Both the position numbers and the translations under genes were made by a program. A stretch of 64,000 bases of DNA from Colias croceus (taxonomy: Eukaryota; Arthropoda; Insecta; Lepidoptera; Pieridae), in the NCBI RefSeq assembly GCF_905220415.1, contig NC_059543.1, positions 8,570,001 to 8,634,000 of the forward strand. Direction: 5' to 3'. The stretch's first letter is position 1. The number at the start of each line of letters is the position of its first letter. Shown here piece by piece: positions 1-11,936 of this stretch. The notes below the pieces were generated by a model that had not been told where the DNA came from, made no database searches, and saw only the letters and a program-made list of their open reading frames with translations.

Positions 1-107
1 CGAGTTTGGTTTAAAAAATGAAAATTACGAAATATTTGATGTCTAAGTCAAAAGATGCAGTAATTAGGGAAAGGACCTTAGAGTACAAATGAGTGCATTA
101 GACTGAC

Positions 108-362
108 CCGCTCGTGCAGCTTGTACCACTTGGGCGCGGGCTCGTCGAACACGACGTCGGCGAGCGGCAGCGCCACCTCGCCCAGGAAGTCGTTCCGCCC
201 GAACATGTCCGCGTGCCACACGCTGAGCCACAGTGTCCGCGCGGACAGCGTGGCCAGCGGCTGCGAGAAGCTCAGCGTCTCCTCGAACACGGGGTTCAGC
301 GTGTTCTTCTTCACCTTCGTCTTCCTCTTGCCAGCTTTCGACTTGTCGGGCAACAAGTACAC
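108..362 (-). CDS. btsz: btsz exon: second half of C2A domain
   Basis: This 85-codon exon runs from an acceptor at 363-365 (CAG) to a donor GTCAGT at 107-102, with phase 0 at both ends. It continues the C2 beta-sandwich begun in the exon at 892-1086. It holds the VYLLPDK strand, a Lys-rich stretch (KAGKRKTKVKKN) that is the polybasic beta-4 surface where C2 domains contact PIP2, the NPVFEETLSF strand, and the third Ca-binding loop followed by FLGEVALPL. In that loop the first Asp of the synaptotagmin pattern is replaced by His (VWHADMFGRND) while the next two Asp remain. This suggests weak or absent Ca binding and phosphoinositide-driven membrane binding, as in many Slp proteins. The exon ends at KLHER; the rest of the protein is outside the window. 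Confidence 0.92.
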
Positions 363-891
363 CTGGATGACAGAATATTGGCATTAGATAGTGATCTTGC
401 ATGAATTCATATTTAAATACTACTAGAACTAGACTAATAATAATATACTAGCTGCGCTCCGCGGTTTCACCCACGTGGCTCCGCTTGTTGGTCTTAGCGT
501 GATGATATATATAAAATGGGCTATCCAACACCGAAATAATTTTTCAAATCGGACCTGTAGTTCTTGAGATTAGCGCGTTCAAACATACAAACACTCTTTG
601 TCTTTATAATATTAGTATAGATAATACTAGTATAAATGTATTTTAATAGGACAGTTCAGAAAGCAGTTTACGTATAGAAACCCGTTCCTCTTTCGGTCTT
701 TCTGATGAACGAAAATGTCTTTTAACAGAAATAAAATTATTCGATTTTTACCTTTTACGAGCGGACGGATATAAATTAATTAATTTACAAGACTAAAAAT
801 ACCTCAACACCAAAAACAAAAAGTATATAACATTCCAAAAAACCAGTTTGTTTACAGAAGAAAGAATTTAGAATACATTACAAAAACACAC
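363..891 (-). other. btsz: btsz intron within C2A
   Basis: A 529-bp intron splits the C2A domain after the codon for Lys of SDPYVK. It is AT-rich and contains a family C repeat at 448-622. I see no other coding or structured element in it. Confidence 0.85.
448..622 (+). repeat. Short interspersed repeat, family C copy 1
   Basis: It begins CTAGCTGCGCTCCGCGGTTT and ends in a TATAATATTAGTATAGAT tail. It shares the phrases GGTTTCACCC, TTAGCGTGATGAT and GAGATTAGCGCGTTC with the copies at 4838-5040 and, more weakly, 2891-3070. The form (a GC-rich CTAG head, a fixed 3' tail and about 175 bp) is that of the 5'-truncated LINE or SINE tails common in Lepidoptera. I cannot name the family without a library search. 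Confidence 0.7.
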
Positions 892-1086
892 CTTGACATA
901 AGGATCGGACCGGTTCCTCTTGACGTCGACCGGGGCCAGGTCTCTGCAGCGCTTCACTCCGACCTCCAGGGCTCCGAGCCTGTAGTTGTACAGGAGAGAG
1001 AACTGAACCTCTCCTCTTACGGTGACAGTACCCCGCATTCCCTCCCCGGCTCCACTGTATACGGAGGCCATGGACTCGGAACGCGC
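892..1086 (-). CDS. btsz: btsz exon: first half of C2A domain
   Basis: This exon of 65 codons has its acceptor TTTTGCAG at 1094-1087 and a donor GTGTGT at 891-886, phase 0 at both ends. It encodes a Ser/Gly-rich linker followed by the start of C2A: GEVQFSLLYNYRLGALEVGV is the typical first two strands of a type I C2 domain, then the loop-1 segment APVDVKRNRSDPYVK. Both loop-1 Asp residues are present. The next exon continues directly as VYLLPDK, a junction position that keeps the C2 fold intact. The neighbour to the right is the exon at 3366-3487. Confidence 0.92.
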
Positions 1087-1148
1087 CTGCAAAAGGCATT
1101 GAAAAATAACAAAAAAATATCGTGAGGCGGGATGCTATTTTTCTCAAA

Positions 1149-1228
1149 CTCAAACATTTATTTATTCAATTAGACTTCTTAGCACTTTTGAAGCACTTTT
1201 GAATCGTCATAACTGTTTGAACATTTGA
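1149..1228 (+). repeat. LINE-like repeat fragment, family E copy 1
   Basis: It starts CTCAAACATTTATTTATTCA and continues with TTAGACTTCTT and TTTTGAATCGTCATAACTG. The same sequence recurs at 12529-12662, where it runs further. It is a short 5'- or 3'-truncated retroelement piece inside a btsz intron. Confidence 0.7.
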
Positions 1229-2890
1229 CATAGAAGTTCTTATATTTTGTTTTGCAATAGTATGTTTATACACCCAAAATTAAATCGTAATGATTTTTGA
1301 CCACACCATACGTACACTTAATAACTTAAAGTTCAACAACATTTCGTACCGATAAACTTGTATTCTAGCTCCGATGAATAGAACGCAAGCGCACACAGCT
1401 CGTAATGTAAACAAATGTTCAATAAAAATATCATTTGCGGTAAACACGATATTTAATCCGACACCTTACCCGCATCTGTGTTATTGTGTCGAGTTCATGA
1501 AACCGCATTCACTTTTTGTTTGTCAACGTAATATACGCCCATTTGACTTGCAATCGAAATGGAATGGAAACATATTATATAGGGAAAATTGATTATTTTA
1601 AATCATCACATAGACATATATCAGAGAACGTGTGTAGGTATATATCTATTAAATATATATCAATACATTTATATACTGTTGGATTGTGCGTGTTAAAATT
1701 ATGGTTCTTTTTTCTTAATATTTTCGTGTATTTTCGGTGATTGGACCGCTTTAGCATGGTACCTTAAATTCTAATGTATCAATTTATAAATGTTTTTTGA
1801 GAAAAAAACGACGGTATCAAGTCATTATAGTCAGATTGAATGTAAATTATTGGATTAGAGACTGATTAAAGGTCTATTTTATAGCCGTGTGAAGAATATA
1901 TAAAAAATATTATAAAATAATCTATTTTAAGCAATCTAAAGAAGGTGTTATTTTGTGAAGGCGGAAACAAATGTATAAACTTTGTATTTGTGGCAAATTA
2001 ACATAATATGATTATACACAATCAATTTTATCTAAATAGGTACCACATTCTACGCACCCACGATATTCAAATATTTTAAAAAATATAAATAGTATGTAAT
2101 GTACCCTTATAAATTATAATACATATTTTAAAGTACTTAGATTGTACTTAGATTAAAGCGACTCAGAAAAGAACAACAAACTTTGTAAATAACATGATGA
2201 TATTTTAATGAATAAACTTTGAGTTCACATAAAGATTCATTGATTTAAGAGATAAGACCTATGTATTTTTGTAGATGGACATTGGAAACATATTTTAAAG
2301 GTGCCTATTAAGAAGTTTAAATTATTGCTTGCAAAAGTCATCGGGATCACAAATATATGCAAACGATCGATAAGAAAGATAATTTTAAGATTTTAAAAAG
2401 TGTTTTTTTTTTTTTTTAATTTTAAACACGTTTTAAAACAGATTTCTTAAAGCTTATCTATAAGATCTGCGCCGCAGATTACTTTAAGTTTAGTCTTTAT
2501 GTAATGTGGGTGTAATATTTCAATCATGTACATAAACAACATTATATAAAATCCGGTTTTAATAAATATATAGACCTTGAAGAAATATGCATATATCTAA
2601 AGATCGAAGTTGAAAGTAATTTATTAAACCGAATTGTTACTTAAATTTTAAATCCGTTCAACGATTAATTATTAACAGTATTCTCATTTTAACTTAATTA
2701 ATCTATTGTTGTATTAAATATACGTTATAAATAAATCTATTGTTATATTTAAAAATACGTTAAAATCTAGTTAAAAGCAGTTAATTGAATTTGATACTTT
2801 AATCAGAGTACGATAAACATGGAACTGCAATTAACGATAAAACAAAGTACATACACAATAATAAAGCAGTATATTGGTACATAGAATTCG

Positions 2891-3070
2891 CTAGCTATGC
2901 CACGCGGTTTCACCCGTGGACGAACCCGTTACATTGTCAAAATTTTCACGCGGATCCCTATTTTTTTCGTATTAAATAAAGCCTATGAACATCAGGGATA
3001 ATGTAGGATTCGAATGGTATTAGAATTCGAATTTCTCTTCATCATTCTTCTTTATAATATTGGTGTAGAT
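2891..3070 (+). repeat. Short interspersed repeat related to family C
   Basis: The head CTAGCTATGCCACGCGGTTT and the tail TTATAATATTGGTGTAGAT match the general pattern of the family C copies. The middle is diverged, so it may be a separate subfamily. No target-site duplication was recognised. Confidence 0.5.
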
Positions 3071-3365
3071 TAGAACTGTGAAATTTTGCAATACACCTAT
3101 ACTTGTTCCTTTGAAATCGCCATAACGCGTTCGCATCTACATTAAGAATATGTTTTGCAAACCCAGTTATTCGCAGGCCATGTCGTAACAAGACATTGCC
3201 CCTAATTTCTTACAATAGCCCACGCGAGGCCTCTAAAACAATACCGAATAGCGCATACAGTTATACATACAGTGCTGTGTTCCACAAAACTCATTTTTTG
3301 TGCGCACAAGCCTACTTCATACAAAGGACGTGTGTTAAATACATGTTTGCAATTAAATACAGTAC

Positions 3366-3487
3366 CTGCAGGCCACTTCTGTTGAGAGAAAACCTATCTC
3401 TGTCTGCATCGTGCGGTAAAGGAGAACTTGATCGTCGGGGCAAGGTGGCGTGGCCCGGAGACAGCGTTTCAGACATGTAGACTTCAT
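3366..3487 (-). CDS. btsz: btsz shared exon joining all N-termini to C2A
   Basis: This 122-nt exon has its acceptor TTGTTTCAG ending at 3488 and its donor GTACTG from 3365. It starts with the two bases AT, so it needs one base from the upstream exon; after a G it gives Asp, then EVYMSETLSPG. It ends in phase 0 at SGLQ and continues into the exon at 1086. The peptide (40 full codons) is Ser/Pro/Arg-rich linker with basophilic kinase-type sites (LPRRSSSP). Three upstream exons in the window (19802, 5087, 3862) end in phase 1 and can join here. Confidence 0.88.
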
Positions 3488-3862
3488 CTGAAACAATTAT
3501 AATACCCATATTTTAAACAACAGTTAAAAATATATTTAACAACAAACAGACAAAACATGTATGAAAATTTATTTATAAAATTCCATGTTATTTGATAAGT
3601 TGATGTGAGTAAATAAATTAAAGAATTTCATGCATATTCAAATATAACATTGTACCTAAATGTTTATATGTGTGCATTGTGCATATTTTACCATAAATAG
3701 TGACAATAATATAATAATGTAGTTAATTTATCACAATTTTATTCATAGAAAAGATTAAGAAGATAAAATAACAGCAGATTTATGCACCAAGGGTAGTTAA
3801 TTACATTAATGTTTTTTTAAAGTTTATAGAAACATGTGATATAATTTTAGATACAATCCACT

Positions 3863-4564
3863 CAAATCATGCGTGCTCCGTGAAATCAAAACAGATTTCT
3901 TGGTACCATCGCTTTGTAATTCAAGCCATTCATCGCGCTTTACGCGGCGGCACTTTTTACGTCTCGTAAGAGAGTTATCACACCACTCAAGGGATTTTAA
4001 AAATGAATCTCGGCAGTTCAGGATGTCACTAATGAATGACTTCTCACCGGTTCTAAGAGTGCTGCACCTGCTAAAATTGCTACTGTCATCTCGGCTTTCA
4101 GATATATTATCGAGTCGTTTTGGTTTTTTCTTACTGTACGGTTCCAAGCTCAGTGCACTTGCATGTTGCTCAGACGACAGCAACAGCAAAGTTGTAGATT
4201 TTACAGAAACAGATTCGCTGTCAACATTCCTAGTATACGTTAGCTCGGGTTCCGGCTTACCGGCTAATTTGCTATAATCTTTTTTTAGAGAATAACTTCT
4301 TTTAACATGACCCACTAAGGAAGAGTTAGGATTATCTAAGAGAGCATCATTGACTTTTTTCGGAGATGATTTGCAACACGGAAAACAACACTCGATGCAC
4401 TCACGTATGCATGATTTCTTATTACTATCACTTAAATCATTTGCGTCTATTCTATACACATTCACTGGCTCGTAATAAGTTGATACAGAATCATTTACAG
4501 CTGGCGAGGCATTGTTTTGTATAGACAAATAGCGCGTTTCTGGAGACGAAGTTACACGCGACAT
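3863..4564 (-). CDS. btsz: btsz alternative first coding exon with Cys cluster (form C)
   Basis: An open frame starts at the ATG at 4564-4562, with an in-frame TAA two codons upstream, so it is a first coding exon. It encodes about 234 residues. Near residues 53-67 is a cluster of six cysteines in 13 residues (CIRECIECCFPCC) followed by basic residues, the type of site used for S-palmitoylation. The rest is Ser-, Lys- and Arg-rich with many possible phosphosites. To join the exon at 3487 in frame it must use the non-consensus donor A|GTGGAT with exon end at 3862, giving Asn then EVYMSE. Without splicing the frame stops at 3824 after SGLYLKLYHMFL. The coding strand fits the gene but the donor is weak, so the link to btsz is likely rather than shown. 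Confidence 0.6.
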
Positions 4565-5086
4565 CGTTTAAACACTAGCAACTGATTTAAATAAACTAGT
4601 GATTGTTATTGTATTGTTTAAAATCCCCGATTTATCACACATCCTGCGCCATTGTTTCCTGTTACGTACTGAGTACAGTTTTAGCATTCAGTGACCAGCA
4701 TAATGTGATTATGGTATACCTACAAATAATAGCAGAATTAAACACGATTGTGAGAGTGCGTAAAATTGGCATAACCACCAATAATCATAAATCTTTTTCA
4801 TTTTTACATTCGATGTTTTCTTTCTTTTTATTTATCACTAGCTGTGTATCACGGTTTTACCCGCATTGCTCCTCTCTTATTGGCCTTAGCGTAATGATAA
4901 TTATGTATCCTTTCTAAAAAAATAACTATCTAACATCATTTTTCTAATCGAACCCGTGGTTAGCGCGTTTGCATTGAGATTAGCGCGTTCAGGCAAACAA
5001 AACAACAAAAACTTCAACATAATAATATTATTATAGAAGGATAGATTTTAACTTACAGATAGGTAATACGTTATAGAAAAGCATAC
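4565..5086 (-). other. Spacer between alternative first exons of btsz
   Basis: About 520 bp of AT-rich DNA upstream of the ATG at 4564. It would hold the promoter and 5' UTR of the short form starting there. A family C repeat occupies 4838-5040. No clear core promoter motif was recognised. Confidence 0.5.
4838..5040 (+). repeat. Short interspersed repeat, family C copy 2
   Basis: The CTAGCTGTG head, the TTAGCGTAATGAT block and a duplicated TTAGCGCGTT block followed by a TAATAATATTATTATAGAA tail match the copy at 448-622 in order and spacing. The copy is diverged. It lies between the two alternative first exons of btsz. Confidence 0.65.
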
Positions 5087-6428
5087 CTTCTACACTGAAA
5101 GATCGATTTGGCAAAGTCATAGTGCTCCATGTGATTGACTTGGGTGAAGACTTTTTATGAGCAGTATTCATATCTGACGACAGAGAAGTAGAAGGCATTT
5201 TTAGAATTTTCTTTTCAACTTTATTAAGTGCTGGAAGGGATGTCTTGAATGACTCGCTGACACTCAACTTTTTCATTTCTTCTGTGAGCGAAGAAATTTT
5301 TTCAGAAAGCTCATTTTCATTTGTATCTTGAACAGTAGCCACAGACCCTGCGTATCCAGATTCTGATCCATTTGAACTAACGTTATCCGCCTTTTCTTTT
5401 AAATCTTCGTTATCAGCGTTCGAATTATTGTCACTTTTTGCGAACTTTATATCAACATCTTGTTCTACAGAAAAAGATAATTTCCTTTCCTTAGGAGTTG
5501 ACGTCTCCATCTGAGATTTATAAAGACCTTCATTGTCATTCGGGGTGGTAATTGCGGTGTTTTCGTTTTGAATTGCATCAGCAGTAAGTATTTGTTTAAG
5601 TGAAACCGGTGTGTTAGGATCATCTCTGTTTAATTTTCTTAGAGATAATCTTGACTTCATGAAATTATCTCCGTCCAATGACATATGACGTGCTTCCTTG
5701 ATAGCTTTGATATTATCAATAGACTTTGATGTTGAAGCTGCCAGAGCTCTTGGAGTGCTAAATGACAATTGTTTTGAAATTCTTGTTACTTCCTCTCTTA
5801 CATTGGACTTTTCGTTGGCTCTTCGAACGGGAGGTGTTTGTGATAGTCTGTCAATTCGAGATTGATTCATTTTACTTTTCGCAATTGCAACACCTACTTT
5901 ATTTGCAGCCGACTGCTCCTCAGTAGCATATTGTTTTTGTAAGGTCGGCTTTGTATAAGATATTTCTTTGCTTTGTAGAGATGTTTGAGGTATTTCATCA
6001 TCCAAAATTGCCTTTATCTTTCTTCTTACAGGCTTGTCATTAGGTTTTTGTTCGGTGAACGATGTATTCTTTGAAAAAGTTTCACTGGTAGAGCTATTAC
6101 TAAAATTATTTTCAACTTCTTGTTTATATTTCTTAGGGTCAGTTTTCTTTCCAATTTTTTCATCAATTTTTTTACTTACCACGTAGGTTTCACTTATTTT
6201 CTGTTTTAAAGAAACCGCTTTTGGTTTTGAAATTTCTGCGGCTAAGAAAGAATAAAGCTTTAATTTTTCCCTCTGTTCTTCTCTTATTTTTGGCAAGGGG
6301 ACCGGTTGGGGAATATCACGGTCCGAATCTTCAGAGCTAAAACAATTCCAACAGCTCACATCCGCGTCATTTTTATTGTTTTTAACACTATTATCACGAT
6401 CACTTTCATGTTCACGTCTACCACCCAT
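5087..6428 (-). CDS. btsz: btsz alternative first coding exon, Lys/Ser-rich (form B)
   Basis: The open frame gives 447 residues from the Met at 6428 (MGGRREHES) and ends at the good donor G|GTATGC at 5087/5086. The leftover G plus AT of exon 3487 makes Asp, giving SFSVE-D-EVYMSE. A second in-frame Met lies seven codons upstream (6449, MKLYLFV); I prefer the MGG start because the acidic and basic protein character begins there. The sequence is disordered: charged, Ser-rich, with a predicted coiled or helical stretch near LSEKISSLTEEMKKLSVSE and basic sites such as PVRRKIK. CWNCF near the N-terminus carries two Cys. Gly2 is present but position 6 is Glu, so myristoylation is not well supported. 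I see no known domain. It is very probably a separate promoter form of btsz. Confidence 0.75.
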
Positions 6429-7114
6429 CACGAATAAATAAAGTTTCACGATAAACTAAAAACAAACAAATTTATCTTACAACAGCCTCGATGGCTGGTA
6501 TCGGACTAAAGAATTTTCAACCAGTTTATACATTAAATAATGAAGGCTTCGGGCAGGTATAATAATGAATTTTAAACGACATATATTGACGATTAAATGT
6601 TCTAGATATAAAAGTTACGCAATCTAAAAGAACGACCGTCTAGAACATTATGTTAATACGATTTGAACGTCCTTAAGAATATTATACGTTGTAATCTATA
6701 ATGATCAAAAGTCAAAACCAGTTCTTATTAATCCCTACCATTATAACACGATCGAGCGTACAACTAATGAGTTGTAATTAAATTACGATTATTTACATAG
6801 ACAATGGTAGTCAATCAAAACTATAATTACTATCTGGATTTTATTTATTGCAAATAATTAAATCATTATATCTTCATATTTACAAATTATGCCAAAGAAT
6901 AGATATTAAATATTTCTTTAGCTAATTGGTCTCGCTACCAAAACGTACACCGTAGTTAAAAATGATGTAAGTATAATTTAATGGGTCATGGGATCAATCC
7001 ACTTAGAACACGCATGTTAAATTACTTTGTGCATTAGAAACCTGAGTAAAAATCTAAATGTGAAGTTAGCTTCATTTCACCAGGAACCGTGAAAAAAACA
7101 ATTTATATTATATA

Positions 7115-7140
7115 ATTTATCAAACTTTTGTTTGATAAAT
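7115..7140. other. Small perfect hairpin
   Basis: Eleven base pairs (ATTTATCAAAC with GTTTGATAAAT) enclose a four-base loop. It is AT-rich and too short for a microRNA precursor. It may be chance or the scar of a deletion between inverted copies. Confidence 0.5.
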
Positions 7141-7870
7141 ATAAAATAAATAAACTGCATAAGAATTGATATTCATTTTTAAATAAGACTTTTATTGAAT
7201 AAATAGATATTTAATTATTTATTACTTTTTTGATAGAGATACTAATACTGTACATTAGTAGAATAAATAAAAAAAACAGAGGGTTATGAAAACACATCTC
7301 GTTTTATATATATGTATTGCAATTTAATCATAATAAAATATGATTGCGTGTTCATGTATAAAAAAACAATTACCGGAGTTTATAATGATATTATTATAAA
7401 GTTAATTTAAATGCAAAAAGCACCTCTTTTAATTGGAAGTATGTAGTAGGTAGGTATCTTCATTCAAATTTTCATAATTTTCAGGTTAAAATAGCTACAA
7501 TAATTAAGTTTATGTATTAGGCAGGATAATATAAAATGTTAATACAACTTATTCACATTGAACAAAATCGGAGAAAAGATAATAACGTCTCAGCCTTTTG
7601 GAAACAACTCTTAGGCTGTACCGTACTGATTTGCATGCTATTGTTTTAAGTAGGCCACATTGCCTTATTTCGTTATTCACTTCTACTCCCAAAAACAGGT
7701 AGTGACCATTGGGGGTCTTATGACTTTAAATCTATCTATGCCACGGTCAAATTACCTCACGAATCCCACACGATTGTGAAATTTGTATAGAATGTAGATA
7801 CTTTAGAAGAAATAGTTTCAATTACTACCTGTACTCTTTTATATATTGCGCGTGCAATAATAATTGGCAA

Positions 7871-7968
7871 GAGACCGCTCAGGACAGGGGAAGGTGTAAG
7901 AGTTCTCGTTTCAGAGGCCAAGACCCACTTCGGGGTTTCAGCGCCATAGGAGTTAGTATTTTAGTGTA
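7871..7968 (+). repeat. Probable LINE 3' fragment
   Basis: A GC-richer island in AT-rich DNA contains AGAGGCCAAGACCCACTTCG, then GGTTTCAGCGCC. This resembles the 3' ends of lepidopteran non-LTR retroelements, where GGCCAAGA(T/C)CCACTT is a common phrase. Only one copy is present here, so the call rests on remembered resemblance. Confidence 0.4.
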
Positions 7969-10336
7969 ATAGGTAAATATATAACGGCACAGAAACCTCG
8001 ACCTTGATACCCACATGTGTAACACAGTTAAAAGTTTTAACCTGTTCTCCAATTAACATTATGTCGCCATATTTCATAAAGTTATGTAATGTGCTTTAAG
8101 AGTAAGTTTATACAAAATCAACCTTATAAATAGGAGAATATTTCAAGAGACGCTAAAATTGTGAAAATACGAATGAAAACGTGAAAGTAAGTAATGAAGT
8201 TTTTAAAAATAATAAAAAGTAAGAAATTATATTTTTAACTTTAACACGTTTCTTTTCTATAAATTGTTCGTAAAATAGAAATACGAAAAATATAATAAAA
8301 ATAATAGGTTTTTTATAGATATCATTTTTAAATATTTTATTTAGGAATAGTTATAATTATATTTAAAACTCCGTGAAATATCTCTTCGATTGCAACAAAG
8401 TTTATCGATTTTTTTTATACTACTCGATACTTTTGTAAGAATGAGCTTGCAACATGAAATACATCGTCATGAAACGCTGTTTAGCATAATTATGCAAATA
8501 TTTATTTTAGCTAAACTTGAGAAGTTGAGAGTGCAAATATTTCAGTTTGACATTTATCAAACAAGCTATTTTTAAATTATCTATTTATTTGTAACTCAGA
8601 AACGGACCACATTTTTGCTAACTCGTTTCATTGATTGAAAAACAAAGAAAAAAATAAATGCATACTTAAGTCTTCCTTAATCAAAATCGAATAAAGAATA
8701 CAAATATTTCAATACTGAACTATTTTTATTACACGCAATCATTACGTGTATCAATGAGTAAGGTCATTTACTTAACCGCATTCATGAGATTCCTTGTTTG
8801 TTTTATTAATTGGTTCAAAATCATTTTCATTCTACAAATTAATCTTTCTTCAAGATAGCTGCGCTTTTAATAGCTTTTGTTATTCGTTTATTATGATGAT
8901 AATAACATACCATTAAGTGTTATCTTGATAGTTATATGTATTACATTTTGATAGTTTATACGCTAAACATTTGAAGCTTTACTTATTTGAAGTACTGCGG
9001 TAGTTACCTACGGTAATGCACTATTGTTACATTTAGTTCAGTACATTACCACTCCTTATTCATATACTGGGACTTCAACAGCAGATCATTGTTTATCAAC
9101 AGATTACGTTTTAACTAACGAGTCATTGTTTTGCAAGTCTCACAGTTTCAACTATCGCTAATGTGATATTCAATCAATCGTTGAGGCCATGGCCCAGAAA
9201 TTGCAATACACACACTTTAGTGTATTTTATATCATTCTTTACTCGAATGTCTTTACTTGCTATAGGTAATATAAATTATTTATCTGTTTATATGTATATG
9301 CAGTTATTAAATGTTCCAACGCCTCTTGTCAACATAATGGCATTTTAATCGTTTTCTTTACGATATTTCAAGCGTATTACGAAATCTTTTGTGTCTGTGA
9401 ATCTTACATCTATTTTTTATTTTCTGTAGGAGAAAGTTCTGCACATTTTACTTACATTAAATAGCTGAAAATTGGACGTGGAATAATTAGTTAAAGTCTA
9501 TGTTAATTGTTTAGTGATGACCTTAAAAGCACAAAAAGGAAATTGCTTATTTTAGTATTTATATTATATTATAATAATATAATATATATTTAATACGACA
9601 TATATGTAGTTAGCCGAGAATCTATATGTTTTTTTAGATAGGTATTTTTAATCAAGAAACCTGTCTTTAACATAGGTGTGTTTACATTTTATTTGTAATT
9701 TAAATGCCTGTTTTCGCACTTTATAAAAAATACGTATTCTGAACAATTATTATACATATATGATTGATAAATTAATAGCTGACAAATTTTGTAATACTAT
9801 TAGAATACTAACAAGGTCTTTTAAACCAAATTTGTACGTGTTCGTGACTCTGAACAATAGTTGTTATCTCATATAAATACGAGCTAAAGTAATAACTATA
9901 TCCTTCCGAACAAACTAGAGTAAAATAAACACGGTTTCTGTAATTAAATCAGCTTCAATGATAACTAGTGCATGTTTATTCACAAGCAACAACGCATGAA
10001 TGATGAAAATGCTAATAAATAGTTGTAGGAATCACAATATTTAAATTTTTACTTCACGTGGGCAATGTTCATTAAAATACAAAATAACAATATCATCGAT
10101 TGGTTTTTCCACTTTTCTAAAAGCGGAATAGTAATGATGATATTGTTACTTAATAATTTTGTGATGATCCAGACAAGAAGAAATACTTGAGCATCATCAT
10201 TCATCTCCCTTTGAATTTAAATAAAATATAAAAAAAAAAACAAAGTTGATTTAAACCTCGAAGATGTAAATTGTAAAGCATAATATATAAATCAGAAGCC
10301 CTTAGAAATACTCTTCAAATTTTACTTGAAAGTTTA

Positions 10337-10648
10337 GCATCGTTGATCGCCCATTATCAGCTATCTATAGACCGTACCCGGAATTATTAAGTACCAACTC
10401 GAGATGATAAAAAACCGCATTCATATGAAGAAGGAAGTAATAATTAAGAACAACACAATGTCTGATGTCAAGTCAACGCACGGTAATCGCAAGGCATCGT
10501 TGATCGCCTATTCTTATCAGCTATCTATAGACCGTACCCGGAATTATTAAGTACCAACTCGAGATGTTAAAAAACCGCATTTATAGGAAGTTATAATTAA
10601 GAGCAACTCAATGTCCGATGTCAAGTCAACGCACGGTAATCGCAAGGC
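10337..10648. repeat. Two-copy tandem duplication, period 157 bp
   Basis: Copy 1 is 10337-10493 and copy 2 is 10494-10648. Both start GCATCGTTGATCGCC and share a near-perfect core of about 50 bp (CAGCTATCTATAGACCGTAC onward to CTCGAGATG) and the block TCAAGTCAACGCACGGTAAT. The middle differs by small indels and substitutions. The copies abut exactly. There is no open frame of note. Confidence 0.92.
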
Positions 10649-11936
10649 TAATGAACGCTCCACGCGGGCTTCATAAGTCTATGAAGCAACAAGAAATCTT
10701 TCCTCTAATCTGGAAGTAATAGCTTTAACGATCTTTCATACAATTTATCTTTAACAATAACAATAAAATTGTGGTCTTATTTATTTGTGCAATTCCTATT
10801 AATGATAGCAATTTTCTTTAGTTCACTGAGATCAGTTATTATCACGTAATAAGGATATGGAGTGTAAATCCGATATAGAAATGTATAAATGCTAATTGCT
10901 AATTAGGTAATATGTAGTACAGGCAGGTAATATTGGCTTATTACCTAAGCGCAGCTAAGATTAGCTACAATTTACAAATATAGTATTTTTTACTATTAAA
11001 AACCTAGAAGATAACTTTATATGAATATTAGGTACCTGCCTCTAGTCACGGTCGCGGTGGCAGAAAAAGTAAGTGTCAAATACCATAAAAAGTTAGTTAA
11101 ATTCGTGTTTTTGTAGAAACTTGTATGTGATATAAAATTTAATTTACAGGAACATAAAATAAAAAGACACATTTATATTTATGTCTGTTATTTGACGGCA
11201 TAACGAGTTATTTTTCGCGTGAGATTTAGAGGTTCAGAAGAAACCAGTTCCATAAACAACATACATTTCGGACAAGGTTAGGATTTTTGGTCAAATCCTG
11301 TTCGAATCTAAAAAAAAATAGTCACTGGTTGCTTAGAGCAGGCACTCCTTTCTATTGGCTTAATATTAAGCTGGTATTAATTTGTTTAAATATCTAATGT
11401 TAAAGCTAGCTATTTCATTTTGTTTTAGAATCCATATTAACTTAATTTTACATCTATTGAAAAGCTGATTCATTATAATTATTATTCTTGCACATTAAGT
11501 TTTCCATGATTCTAGAGCAACTGCCCGACATTGTCTTTATAATTTTTATTAATCTAACTCACCACTCCTCGGCATAGTGGTTAACTTGATTAAGTATGAC
11601 GGAGGGGGTTTCCAGTTTCGGAGGAAACAGTACACATTTTTTTTTGATCTATCGGTGGACCGCAGGTTATCTATCAACTAGACCGTCAAAATTGATCAAT
11701 GAAATCCTACCTACCCGACAAAAGGACTTCGGACTTTACTTTTTATTAATTCTAAACAGTAGCCAAAACGGTAACGAATAAACGATTCGAATATCTTTAT
11801 CCGATTGGATACTTTATCAATATAACATGAATGAGTAACTGTACAACATATGACACGATTCAAAGGGACCATGTAGTACGACATTTAGAAAGTCATGCAA
11901 CAGGTATGTGCATAAACAATGAAATATTACGTTTAA

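Larger units (their letters stand above)
1087..3365 (-). other. btsz: btsz intron, repeat-bearing
   Basis: A 2.3-kb AT-rich intron. It holds a family E fragment (1149-1228) and a family C relative (2891-3070). The open frames on the plus strand around 1374-1740 and 3196-3480 show no family resemblance and I regard them as chance or exon shadow. Confidence 0.8.

Noticed and set aside
78..402. Plus-strand open frames across the C2A exon
   Set aside because: They are shadows of the minus-strand C2A exon; only the minus frame gives a known domain and proper splice sites.
9560..9595. AT-only palindrome (ATATTATAATAATATAAT type)
   Set aside because: Expected by chance in sequence made almost entirely of A and T.
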